Part shown: piece after piece, positions 24,398 to 34,200 of the stretch | Position numbering within the stretch: the stretch's first letter is position 1 | How the letters are laid out: each line of letters opens with the position of its first letter | Program-made: the position numbers and the translations under genes | Origin: Chitinophagales bacterium | GTDB taxonomy: Bacteria > Bacteroidota > Bacteroidia > Chitinophagales > Saprospiraceae | Direction of reading: 5' to 3' | NCBI GenBank assembly: GCA_013299105.1 | Contig: JAAFJY010000020.1 | Span: 62,001-126,000 of the forward strand | Length of the DNA: 64,000 bases | The notes under the pieces: generated by a model | Told to the model about the DNA's origin: nothing | The model's database searches: none | Seen by the model: the letters and a program-made list of their open reading frames with translations, nothing else

Positions 24398-25636
24398 ATG
24401 TCCGATTCCAATGCCAAGTTTACACCCTACCAGGTTTTTCTGATGATTGCCCTTGCAGCCATGCAATTCTTGATTATCCTCGATTTCATGGTCTTGTCCC
24501 CTTTGGGTGCGGTGCTGATGCCAGCACTTGACATCAGCCCTCAACAGTTTGGTTTTGTGGTATCGGCTTATGCCTTTAGCGCGGGCATTTCGGGCTTGCT
24601 GGCGGCTGGCTTTGCCGACAGTTTTGACCGCAAAAAAATCTTGCTCTTTTTTCTCGCAGGCTTTTTATTGGGCACCCTGCTTTGTGGCATTGCCAATTCC
24701 TATATTTTTCTACTTTTGGCCCGCATCGTCACAGGTATTTTTGGTGGTGTGGTGGGTTCCATTGCTTTTGCCATCATCACCGACTTGTTTGAGGTTGAAA
24801 AACGCGGAAGGGTGATGGGAACGGTTCAAATGTCCTTTGCGGTGAGCCAGGTTTTGGGCTTACCTATTGGCTTGTACTTGGCCAATTTGTGGGACTGGCA
24901 TGCGCCTTTTTTACTCATTGTGGGTTTGGGTGTCTTGGTTTTTATCCTGATCATCCTAAAAATGCAGCCCGTAACTGCCCATTTGGCCTTGCAAAAAAAC
25001 GATTCTGCTTTTATTCATTTGAGGAAAACACTTAGCACACCCTTTTACTTGAGGGCCTTTACCGCTACGACTTTGTTGGCAACTGGTGGGTTTATGCTGA
25101 TGCCTTTTGGAAGTGCTTATGCGGTCAACAACTTAGGTATCACGATGGATGATTTGCCTACTATTTACTTGGTTACAGGCATTTGCTCGATGATCGCAGG
25201 CCCTTTAATTGGCCGCTACACGGATAAATTGGGCTCAGTTTTCATATTTACAGCGGGTACTATTTTGAGCATGATCATGGTGTTGATTTATTGCAATCTG
25301 GGCGTCACCCCACTTTGGATTTTGATCATCATGAATGCGGTTTTGTTTGTAGGGCTCACTGGGCGCATGATTTCCTCTTCAGCGTTGAGCAGCAAAGTCC
25401 CCTCTCCTGCCGACCGGGGTGCATTCATGGGCATCAACTCTTCGGTTTCACAAATTTCAGGAGGCATTGCAGCTTCAATTGCAGGCATGATCATCAAGGA
25501 AAGCCCTAATGGACATTTGGAGAATTACCCCTTATTGGGCATCGTGGTAGCCATAAGTATGATGATTTGTGTGTGGCTGATCTGGCGTATTGGCAGCGCC
25601 TTGAAAGTGAGAGATGGGGCGGAAACCAGGATTTGA
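24398..25636 (+). CDS. MFS transporter (drug:H+ antiporter type)
   Basis: A membrane protein of 412 residues with about 12 helices. It starts MSDSNAKFTPYQVFLMIALA; an in-frame ATG at 24227 lies inside the family-3 repeat and is rejected. The N-terminal half shows the drug-efflux pattern: LDFMVLSPLGAVLMPALDIS, GFADSFDRKKILLFFLAGF, the motif C-like AISQ/AVSQVLGLPIG. The second half has six further helices. It probably exports small molecules or sugars (AraJ/Bcr-like). No regulator is next to it. The substrate cannot be told from sequence. Confidence 0.87.
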   Translation: MSDSNAKFTPYQVFLMIALAAMQFLIILDFMVLSPLGAVLMPALDISPQQFGFVVSAYAFSAGISGLLAAGFADSFDRKKILLFFLAGFLLGTLLCGIANSYIFLLLARIVTGIFGGVVGSIAFAIITDLFEVEKRGRVMGTVQMSFAVSQVLGLPIGLYLANLWDWHAPFLLIVGLGVLVFILIILKMQPVTAHLALQKNDSAFIHLRKTLSTPFYLRAFTATTLLATGGFMLMPFGSAYAVNNLGITMDDLPTIYLVTGICSMIAGPLIGRYTDKLGSVFIFTAGTILSMIMVLIYCNLGVTPLWILIIMNAVLFVGLTGRMISSSALSSKVPSPADRGAFMGINSSVSQISGGIAASIAGMIIKESPNGHLENYPLLGIVVAISMMICVWLIWRIGSALKVRDGAETRI

Positions 25637-25817
25637 CAACAGCAAGTTATATTAAAACTCAAAAGTTTTGGGTTCAATCACGAAATCAAAATGAGAGTAG
25701 CTTGGGGTTTGCCCTTCCTTTTTTTGAATTCCTCGCAGAAGTTGCGATTGCACTTCGTCTCTAATTCGAACCTTTTGTTGGTTTTTAATGCCATTGCGAT
25801 TGATTTTTAACGTCAAC

Positions 25818-26795
25818 TTATTTCAAGCTTACACCATTCCAGATATTTAATTGCCGCTTGCGGTAATTAATCGAAAAAATGAACTGATTGAGCAAATCAC
25901 TTCCAATCAAGCCATCAATTTTGAAATCTTGAAATTTATCGAGATGAGACAAATCCATGATAGTGAAATTTGCCTTACCTCCCAGTTCAAGTTCTGAAAT
26001 TTGCATCACTTTGCAAGATCGTACTTTTGCATCCACGCCTGTTACGCGATCAATTCCTACTTCTCGGTAAAGGGATGCATCCAGTTTTTCTAAACACTTT
26101 TGATCCAGCAAATTGGATTCAGCACCAGTATCAACCCCAAAACGGAAAATTTGTCCCCCAATCTTTAATTCAACAAGAGGCAGATGACCTCGAATGAGCA
26201 GCGGGAATTGTGAATCAGGGGCCAAACCTGCGATCTTAGGTTCATCCGTTCCTGTCGAAATAAGTAATTGTCTGTTTCTGGTGTCAAAAATCAATTCACT
26301 CTGTCTGATTAAATCATAACCAATCAAGCCAAGAATGCGTTCCTTGTTGTTTTTTTCCAGGTGTTGGAGATCAATGGCCAGTGCAGGTAATTTTTTCCAC
26401 TCTTCGTTGCGCCAGCGAAAAAGCTCAACAGTGGTTTCAGCTGCAAAAAAATTATCATTTACGCCCGCCCCTTCAAGTTTTTTTTCTAAAACGTTTTGAT
26501 TAATAACCAAAGAAGGTGCTCCTGTATCTAAAATAAACAAACCTCTCTCTCGGTTCAAATCTGCTTCAACCATAAAATGGCCTCCTACTATTTTGTAAGG
26601 CACACTTATCGTGTTTTTAGCAGCCCTTTCTTTACTTAGCTTTACCTTATCCGCATTAAGATATGCGACTTTACTTTGCCCCACCAAAGTGAGGACGGTG
26701 AAAGACGAAAACACCATAACCAGCATCAAAACGATTCTTTTCTTCACTGCACATACAATATTATACTTGTCCCACAATTGAACCTTGCTGCGCAA
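25818..26795 (-). CDS. Two-domain retropepsin-like aspartyl protease, exported
   Basis: A protein of 325 residues with a hydrophobic export segment at about 20-40 (IVLMLVMVFSSFTVLTLVGQ). It has two catalytic motifs, D90 (FILDTGAPS) and D222 (FGVDTGAES), each followed by a flap-like strand and a hydrophobic GLIG motif (GLIGYDLI near 157, GLIGSDLL near 296). Retroviral pepsins have one such domain per chain and dimerise; here two fused domains make a pepsin-like pseudo-dimer, as in other Bacteroidota aspartyl proteases. The start is uncertain: translation could begin nearer the hydrophobic segment. It is a single-gene unit. The target is unknown. Confidence 0.87.
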   Translation of the reverse strand: MRSKVQLWDKYNIVCAVKKRIVLMLVMVFSSFTVLTLVGQSKVAYLNADKVKLSKERAAKNTISVPYKIVGGHFMVEADLNRERGLFILDTGAPSLVINQNVLEKKLEGAGVNDNFFAAETTVELFRWRNEEWKKLPALAIDLQHLEKNNKERILGLIGYDLIRQSELIFDTRNRQLLISTGTDEPKIAGLAPDSQFPLLIRGHLPLVELKIGGQIFRFGVDTGAESNLLDQKCLEKLDASLYREVGIDRVTGVDAKVRSCKVMQISELELGGKANFTIMDLSHLDKFQDFKIDGLIGSDLLNQFIFSINYRKRQLNIWNGVSLK

Positions 26796-27388
26796 GATTC
26801 ACACCTATTTAAGAATAAATTTACATTGAATTAACATTGAATCCAAAAAAATGGCTCACTTTTTTTTAAATTTTAGGTAAACGTGCTTATTTCCGTCCAA
26901 AACAATACCTTTTCTACTGTTTTTAACCGGCAATGTTCTGGTGCTCCGAACATTTGGTCTGCACAAGCACCTCCGTCCGCCTTATTTTTTTAGCTACTGT
27001 ACGAACATGGTATGCTGAACTAGCATGATTATCAACCCATTTGTGATTTTTGAGTCCCACTCCGGAAGCAATCCCCCTTTGGTTTGAGCCTAAATCTGGG
27101 GACTATTAGCCTCGTTGATCGTGATGTAGGCGACCTGCGAAGCAGGTCTCATTCTCTAATTCTTTCAAATTCTTGTTTAGAAAGAATTGGTCAACGGCAC
27201 GCAAGTAATTCTGTAATTCTGAAAATTCTGGTTTAGACAAAAAAATTAAATATACTTTAGATCACATCAAACCCAAGAAGAGTTGATACAGCATCAAAAG
27301 GATTCTTTTGTGTTTCAAAAATTAGTTCTAAAATACGCATTGCTTTTAGTATACTTTAGTTGTTCAGGACCTTTTTTACGCTCCCTTA
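26796..27388. other. Gene-free spacer with decayed repeats
   Basis: A 593-base region with no convincing ORF. It holds a partial family-3 repeat (27131-27246), and around 26965-26995 a segment CCGTCCGCCTTATTTTTTTAGC that resembles one end of family 1, so it may be a decayed copy. A weak hairpin ATGTTC/GAACAT lies near 26930-26950. No promoter of good quality was found. Confidence 0.5.
27131..27246. repeat. Partial family-3 repeat, copy 4
   Basis: Shares the inner half of the family (AATTCTCTAATTCTTTCAAA and the AATTGGTCAACG block) but lacks the CTGAAAACTTCGGAGAA ends. Its hairpin reads GACCTGC-GAA-GCAGGTC, while other copies have GACCGC-GAA-GCGG: both arms changed together. Confidence 0.75.
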
Positions 27389-29413
27389 TCAAAAACTCCA
27401 AGACACCTGTAAGCCAAGTTCTGACTTTTGCGGCCCCTTAGTCGCTTCATCACCTGATCCTACCTGCGCTTGGCTAAACAAGGTGATGTGCGATATCCGG
27501 CCCTCGAGTACTAATTTTTGCCAAGGTTTGTAGCGTAAATTGAAATAAGCCCTCAAACCTTCGTGGTAATATGGCGGAATTGAAAACGCCCCAAGCATGT
27601 CGTTTTCGTAGTGATAAAAGCGTACGTCGTAGCTAGGGGTATGGTGATAAGCCAAGCGGGTGGTGAAAGAAAAAGGCTTGGCGATGGGGCGATACAAAAG
27701 ATCAAAAAGCATATCATAACCGACTTGGGCATCGGTATTGCCTTTGTGCCAGGTGCCAAAATCAATCCTGGCTCGCCATTCCCAACCGTGTTTGAGCAAA
27801 CGTCCGGCGTGCAGGCGAGTTTGAAACCAATGGGTTCCCACCAGCTTTGCCGTGCTGGATTCACCTTTATCGGGGTTTTCTTGTCGATTTTTCAGGCGCA
27901 TTTCCCAGTAAAAATCCCACTTCCGGCGTTGTTTGTAGCTCAAGCGAAAACGCCCTTCCGAGCCATGCGAACTTTCGTCGACACGGTATTTTGGCCCTGG
28001 ATGCCGCCAATAATCCAGGTAGCTTGAAAGGGACCAACGCTGTCCGATCTTTTGCTCATAGCCCAGGTAAAAACCCTTTTCATTTTGCCCCTCACTGCCC
28101 TCTCCGAAAGGCGCTGCACCGAGGGCTTGGTATTTTTCGGGGTAAAAACGCAGGGCAAAAACGAGGTCTTGTTTTTTGCCCAGTGGGCTCATCACACCAT
28201 GCACGTTGGCAATGGCACCATTTTGCGACCAGGCGCTTTCGCCAAAAAACTGCAAGCTGCGCCAGTTTTTGGCATAATCCAGACTCATGTTCAGCAAGTC
28301 TTGGCCCTGGAAATAAAATTGGTTGTAATTGGTTGCCTTGCGAACCCAAGGTTTGTCAAAATTTTGACGCAAAACATTGGCCGAAATCCGAAACTGTTGT
28401 GCGCGGAAAGTGCCTGTAAAACCCATAACCTGGTGCTTTACTCCTATTTTCTTATCTATTTCTCGCTGATTGCGGTGCAGACCCGTTTCGTAAAAAGAGG
28501 AAAAACCCGTGCCGCTGGCATTGGCGTCGCGCTGACGTTTGGAGTAGAAAGTACTGATTTCCCAGTTTTTGCCAAAAGCTAAATTGATTCCTGCCCCACT
28601 GAGGAAAGCAGTCTCAGCAGTTGAAGTATGCGGCCTTAAATTAACAGCATCTTGTCGGATTTGGGTACTGGCGGCACTTTTTCCAAAACCAAAACCACCG
28701 TAATACAAAAGCCCTTGCCCCATGCTGGCTTGAAAATTGCCCAAAGCCAGGGCTTTCAACCAAGGTCTCAAGCCTTGCACATAAATATGTCCAGAGTAAA
28801 AATCAAATCCTTTGCCTTGCGGGCCTTTGAACAAGACCTCGCCCGGATCTTTTTCAGCACAAATGCCCATGCTCAATTTGTTGCCATAACTAAGGCGATA
28901 ACGCCACGACAAATGCGATGGGTCACCCCAAAATGGGTTGCTTGTTTTGGTAAAACCTGCTTGTTTTTGCAAAACTTCGCTGAACCGGACCTGAATTTTG
29001 TGATCAGCCTGGGTAAACATGTTGCCAAACCCCATTTTCAAGTCATCGAGGCTGCGGTTGAGCCGCAAGAAAGGTAGGATGCTTTTACAAAAATCAGGAT
29101 CGAAACCAGGGATGGCTTGCAATTCATACAAGGCCGTAAATGCCCCCATCGCTTTGCGATAACCTAGGAAATGCAGGATATGAAAATCACTAAACAAGCC
29201 GCTTTGTCGCATTTCGGCTTCGCTACATTGGTTAATGGCCAAAGGGCGTAGGCGCAAATATTGGAGATTTTCGACTTGGTATTGCAGTTCTGAGCCCTGG
29301 TTGTTGTCTTGATCAGCAAGTTTGCTTTCCAAAATTGCATAGGAATTTTCACCATGCTGAGCATGGCAAAAGAAAGAAAACAGCGAGAATAAAATGAAAA
29401 ATGCACACCTCAT
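27389..29413 (-). CDS. Helix-hairpin-helix domain outer-membrane-associated protein
   Basis: A protein of 674 residues with a signal peptide (MRCAFFILFSLFSFFCHAQ). Residues about 40-120 form two helix-hairpin-helix (ComEA/PulK-like) motifs (LRLRPLAINQCSEAEM, FHILHFLGYRKAMGAF, LYELQAIPGFDPDFC). The remainder is rich in aromatic alternating strands (RYRLSYGNKLSMGI, WSLSSYLDYWRH) and ends in a terminal aromatic residue (LQVSWSF), like an outer-membrane beta-barrel. This arrangement is common and uncharacterised in Bacteroidota. It lies 109 bases downstream of sufS on the same strand. Function unknown; DNA binding by the HhH part is possible but unproven. Confidence 0.85.
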   Translation of the reverse strand: MRCAFFILFSLFSFFCHAQHGENSYAILESKLADQDNNQGSELQYQVENLQYLRLRPLAINQCSEAEMRQSGLFSDFHILHFLGYRKAMGAFTALYELQAIPGFDPDFCKSILPFLRLNRSLDDLKMGFGNMFTQADHKIQVRFSEVLQKQAGFTKTSNPFWGDPSHLSWRYRLSYGNKLSMGICAEKDPGEVLFKGPQGKGFDFYSGHIYVQGLRPWLKALALGNFQASMGQGLLYYGGFGFGKSAASTQIRQDAVNLRPHTSTAETAFLSGAGINLAFGKNWEISTFYSKRQRDANASGTGFSSFYETGLHRNQREIDKKIGVKHQVMGFTGTFRAQQFRISANVLRQNFDKPWVRKATNYNQFYFQGQDLLNMSLDYAKNWRSLQFFGESAWSQNGAIANVHGVMSPLGKKQDLVFALRFYPEKYQALGAAPFGEGSEGQNEKGFYLGYEQKIGQRWSLSSYLDYWRHPGPKYRVDESSHGSEGRFRLSYKQRRKWDFYWEMRLKNRQENPDKGESSTAKLVGTHWFQTRLHAGRLLKHGWEWRARIDFGTWHKGNTDAQVGYDMLFDLLYRPIAKPFSFTTRLAYHHTPSYDVRFYHYENDMLGAFSIPPYYHEGLRAYFNLRYKPWQKLVLEGRISHITLFSQAQVGSGDEATKGPQKSELGLQVSWSF

Positions 29414-29522
29414 GCCCTTCCGAACTATACGTTAGTGGAAGGTGGTGTAAAAAGGTCTTAATGGTAATCTCAAAACAAAGCCTAAAGATAAGCTAAGTAC
29501 TCCAATTATACAATACTGACTA

Positions 29523-30743
29523 CTAAATCGCACCTAACTTTTGCTTGGCAAAGGCGATTCCTTGGATCAATTCATCAATTTCAGCTTCATGGTTATACAT
29601 GGCAAAAGAAACGCGCAAAGTGCCGGGTATGTCGTAAAAATCCATTACGGGTTGGGTGCAATGTTGGCCTGCACGAATACAAATCTCTTTTTCTCCCAAC
29701 AGAGTAGCCGAGTCGTGCGGATGAATGCCTTCTAGGGCAAAGGAGATGATACCACTTTTTTCAGGTGCTTGGCCATAAATTTCTAATCCTGGAATGTCCA
29801 TTAAAGCCTGTGTGGCATAATTCAGCAAAATTTTTTGTTGCTCGAAAATGGCTTTTCGATCCAATTTTTGTAAAAAATCAATGGCCGCAGCTAGTCCAAT
29901 GGCTCCAGCAGCATTAGGGGTACCTGCTTCAAATCTTTTTGGTGGGGCAGCATAAAGGCTTTTCTCATAAGTCACATCGCGAATCATCTCGCCGCCTAGT
30001 TGGTAAGGAGGCATTTTCTTGAGGTGTTCACTTTTACCGTACAAAACACCGATGCCGCTGGGGCCGTACATTTTGTGGGCAGAAAAAACCAGAAAATCGA
30101 GGTCCCAGGCTTGCACGTCAATGGAGTGTGTGGCGATACTTTGGGCAGCATCTAGCACTACTGGTACGCCTTTTGCTTTGGCCATTGTAAGTATTTCAGC
30201 CACTGGATTGACCGTGCCCAGTGAATTGGAAATGTGCGATAAAGCCAAAAGTTTGGTCTTGGATCCTAGGTTTTTGTCCAGGTATTGAAGGTCAAGAGTT
30301 CCGTCTTCAAAAAATGGAATGATGTGCAAATGAGCCCCTCTGGACTGGCAAATGGCCTGCCAAGGTAAAAGATTAGAATGGTGCTCCAGACCACTCACCA
30401 GTATGTCATCACCTGCTTGCAAAGTTGGTCCCAAAAAAGATTGTGCAATCAAGTTTATACCCTCCGTACTCCCGCGAGTGAATACGATGTCTTCTATTTT
30501 GGGGGCATTGATGAATTCGGCTACTTTCTGGCGGCTTGCTTCATAAAGCTGGGTTGCACGAGCAGCCAAGGGGTAAATGCCCCGGTGTACGTTAGCATAG
30601 TTTCGTTCGTAAAAATCCCGCTCGGCATCGAGTACTGAGCGGGGTTTTTGAGTTGTAGCCGCATTGTCCAGGTAAATGAGATCGGGATGATGCTGGAAAA
30701 TAGGAAATTCAGCCCTGATGCGCTTTGGATCCCAAATATTCAT
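29523..30743 (-). CDS. sufS: Cysteine desulfurase SufS
   Basis: A protein of 406 residues, a class V PLP aminotransferase of the SufS/CsdA group. It has K224 for the cofactor (FSAHKMYGPSG), H121 (GLEHHSNLLPW) and the active cysteine C362 (RAGQHCTQPVMDFY), where persulfide forms during removal of sulfur from cysteine for Fe-S cluster assembly. It is unusual that sufBCD is not adjacent; the gene instead lies 4 bases downstream of a lipocalin-like lipoprotein gene and below a SNF2 helicase. The other suf genes must be elsewhere, or this is a second, accessory desulfurase (CsdA-like). Confidence 0.93.
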   Translation of the reverse strand: MNIWDPKRIRAEFPIFQHHPDLIYLDNAATTQKPRSVLDAERDFYERNYANVHRGIYPLAARATQLYEASRQKVAEFINAPKIEDIVFTRGSTEGINLIAQSFLGPTLQAGDDILVSGLEHHSNLLPWQAICQSRGAHLHIIPFFEDGTLDLQYLDKNLGSKTKLLALSHISNSLGTVNPVAEILTMAKAKGVPVVLDAAQSIATHSIDVQAWDLDFLVFSAHKMYGPSGIGVLYGKSEHLKKMPPYQLGGEMIRDVTYEKSLYAAPPKRFEAGTPNAAGAIGLAAAIDFLQKLDRKAIFEQQKILLNYATQALMDIPGLEIYGQAPEKSGIISFALEGIHPHDSATLLGEKEICIRAGQHCTQPVMDFYDIPGTLRVSFAMYNHEAEIDELIQGIAFAKQKLGAI

Positions 30744-30747
30744 GCTA

Positions 30748-31161
30748 CTATTTCAAAAGGTGTACGGTCGTTTTTTCCCCCTTGCTGTTCAAGTCTTCCA
30801 GGTGGATGAAATCACTTTCGTTTTTGATCAGTATCCAATCTTCGCTGAGCTCTCCCAATTCACTGCTAACATTGCTAGGGAAACTGATACAAAGCTTGTT
30901 CTTGCTGTTGTCGCAGTTAGTCGACCAAGTGCCCTTGGTAATTACAGTGGCTTTGGTGGCGATGAAATCTCCATTGCTTTTGAACTCAAAAGTGTAGCCC
31001 TTGTACTTGGAGGTTTCATCCTTCTTGTTGGAATCAAAATAGTGGATTTGCCACAGCCCAGCAGCGGGCGGTGTGCCACTACTTGTGTTGTCATCGCTGT
31101 TGTCTTCGCAGGAGAAGCTGAATAAACCCAAGAATAAGAATAGAATAGGGACGATTCTCAT
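30748..31161 (-). CDS. Small lipocalin-like lipoprotein
   Basis: A protein of 137 residues starting MRIVPILFLFLGLFSFSCED, a lipoprotein signal with the cysteine at position 18. The mature part fits the lipocalin-like (lipocalin_5/DUF) pattern of Bacteroidota: GLWQIHYFDS, YTFEFKSNGDFIAT, GTWSTNC, LCISFPSN, LSEDWILIKNESDFIHLED. It probably sits in the periplasmic or outer membrane leaflet; the ligand is unknown. An in-frame ATG at 31212 exists but overlaps the helicase stop and lacks a signal; 31161 is preferred. sufS follows by 4 bases. Confidence 0.85.
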   Translation of the reverse strand: MRIVPILFLFLGLFSFSCEDNSDDNTSSGTPPAAGLWQIHYFDSNKKDETSKYKGYTFEFKSNGDFIATKATVITKGTWSTNCDNSKNKLCISFPSNVSSELGELSEDWILIKNESDFIHLEDLNSKGEKTTVHLLK

Positions 31162-31211
31162 GTTTTTGCATTTTTGATTACAAGTGCCAATAAAACGACC
31201 GTTCGTTGCCA

Positions 31212-34200
31212 TTATCGCTGCTGGATCAATTCCAGCAGCTCATCAGCCGACAAACGAGCGCTCATTTCAGTGCCCGACAGTAGGGAATCCGCGAGGTCCC
31301 GTTTGGTATCGTGCAACTTGATGATTTTCTCCTCGATGGTATCCTGTGCTACGATGCGGTATACCGTCACTGGTTTTTCTTGCCCGATACGGTGCGCACG
31401 GTCCGTAGCCTGGTCTTCCACTGCGGGGTTCCACCAGGGGTCCATGTGAATAACATAGTCGGCAGCGGTGAGGTTGAGTCCTACTCCACCCGCTTTGAGG
31501 CTGATCAGAAATAAATCGCCTTCGCCAGCCTGGAATGCATCAATACGGTTTTGACGGGTTTTGAGTGGTGTAGACCCATCCAAGTATTGATAAGAAATTT
31601 TTTGTGCTTTCAAATGCGCCTCCAATAATTCCAAATGCCCTACAAACTGACTGAATACCAGTGCCTTGTGGCCATTTTCTAGCAATTCTTCTACTACTTC
31701 GGCAAAAAGGCGCAATTTGGCGCTACTCGTTTTCTTCAAAGCAGCGTCAACCATGCCTGGGTGACATGCAGCACGGCGCATCCGCATGATTTCCGCTAAG
31801 ATGCGGAGGTGTCTCGCGCCAGAGTTGTCATCCTTGCTTTTGGCCAAGTCCTCTAACGCTTTGCGACGAATAGCCTCGTAAAATGCCCTCTCTTCCTCGC
31901 TCAGCTCGACACTAAGCACGATTTCGGTTTTCTCGGGCAAATCCTTCAATACCTCATTTTTGCGGCGGCGCAACATAAAAGGTTGGATCAAGCGGCGCAA
32001 TTGATCCCGGCGTATATCATCCTGAAAGCGTTCGATGGGGACGGCAAAACGATCGTTGAACCCCTCGCTAGAGCCCAACAAGCCGGGGTTGATGAATTGA
32101 AACAGGTTCCAGAGTTCCCCCAAGTGGTTTTCGAGCGGAGTACCAGTGGTGATCAGCTTGAATCCACCTTGGAGTTTCATGGCTGTTTCGGAGCGCTTCG
32201 TGCTGCGGTTTTTGATTGCCTGCGCTTCGTCAAGGATGATGGTCGAAAAGACTTTCTTGGTAAAATGGTCGGCTTCGCGGGTCATCAGGTCATAGGTAGT
32301 GATTACCACTTCGCCAGGGCCAGCTTTGTCGATCATGCCTGCACGGTCTCCTTCGCCAAAGAGAATAGCCTTCAATTTAGGGGTAAACCGATCAATTTCC
32401 TTGACCCAATTTCGACAAACCGAAGCAGGTGCAACTACTAAAGTCGGTCCATCTACCGATCGCTTTTGCACGAGCGCCAAAGCTTGAACGGTTTTGCCCA
32501 AGCCCATGTCATCTGCCAAACAGGCACCGACACCCCAGTCGGCCAAGCGACAGAGCCATTGAAAACCTTCATTTTGGTAAGGCCTTAAATCAGCTTTGAA
32601 GTTTTTTGGCAAAACATATTTTTTACCAAAAGCCTCTTTCATTTTGGCAATCGACTCACGAAAACGCTGGTCGATTTCTACATTATCTAAAAAAGAACTA
32701 AACTCATCAAGCGCAGGTGCTGCCAAGGGGTGCAATTGGAAAGAACCATCTTTTTGCAGCGACATGATGGCGTTGATCTCCTTCAGTTTGCGGCGAAATT
32801 CTTCGGTCAGGGCTAAAAACTTACCCGGGCTGAGCTCGATGAACTGGCTTTGCTGTTTTTGCGACAGCTCGATCAGTTGACGCATGTCAATCACCAGATT
32901 TTCGTCGACCTGCAACTGGCCATTTACCTCGAACCAGTCTTGCTTAGCGTTGATGCGCAGCGAAAACTGGTTGATGCCCGCTACTTTGGCTATGCGCATT
33001 TTCTCCCCTTTGGGCCATTCGAGAATGATGCTGTTCTCTTGCACCAAAGGGTTGAGTTGCATCAGTAGTTCCAGGCAAAGTTCAGCTGAGTCTAGTTGAT
33101 AGACTCCTTCAACAGGCTTGATTTTTTCCAAAATACTCAGCTGTGATAGCAAAGTATCGAGGTTCTTTTTCTCATCCTTTAAATTGCGTTCAGCCCGAAC
33201 TTTTTCACCTTCAAGGCTTCCGAAAACGATGGCTTCGCCCTTGCCTGGCTTGCAATATGGGGGCTCAATGACCAAGGGTTTGGAGTAAGTTTCGAGGTGA
33301 AAACCGTCTCCAACAGGTAGGAGGTGAACACAAATTCGGGCATCCGCCTGAACCTCACGCGCATTGCCTGCTAGTTCACTGGCACCAGTTTCTACATCGA
33401 TGTATTGGGTCAGGTTTTCAAGAACAGACTTGAGTTGGCCCTGGCCCTGTTCCGGGATGAACAGCGATTTGCCGTCAATGGCCTTTATCAATTGGGCGAT
33501 TTCTTCGCTGAATTGAATCAGTTTGTAACGCGTAGGCGATTCCTTTTGAATCAAATAGCCCACTCCTGAAGCCGTGTGTGACAAAGAGACTTCATACCCG
33601 CCTTTGCTATTTTTAACCATCAGGCGAGGCTTTTCTTCCAATAACTGCACGGCAACCTCAGGTGATTTCATCAAAAACAACAAGGGGTGTCCCACCAGTT
33701 TTGGAAACAACGTGTCGGTGTCCAGGTAATAACTTTGGCTACTCCAGCCGCTGTAGCGATCAGATGCGACAGAGCCAGCTACTGCACGCCGGTCTTGGTC
33801 GGTCATGCAAGCGAGCTCATTGTCCATCAGGCGTTGTATACTCACATTGCGGCCACTGGTCCAGCCCTTTTTGCCCATCGTTTGTTCTTTTGGCTGAATA
33901 CTTGAGTTGTCAAAATTCACCAACCAAATTAAGCGAGTACTGCCTTCTGTAGCATTACTTGTCTTTTTAGACCCACCAATATTGAGCATGGCATTCAAAG
34001 CTCCTTGCCAGTTTTCGACTTTGGCAAAAACATCGACCAGTGGAAATTTCACCCCGCTTTGCAGCCGTTTATTTTGCCAATCGTCGTTACCAGGCTCCAA
34101 ACGGGCCAGGATGGCGTACATTTCTCCGGCCAGGTACTTGAAGCCATTTTTCTCAATTTTACTAGCAAAACTGATCAACTTGATGGGTTCAATCAGGGTT

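Noticed and set aside
31162-31212. Upstream start of the lipocalin-like gene
   Set aside because: It would overlap the helicase stop and place a non-signal stretch before a clear lipoprotein signal.
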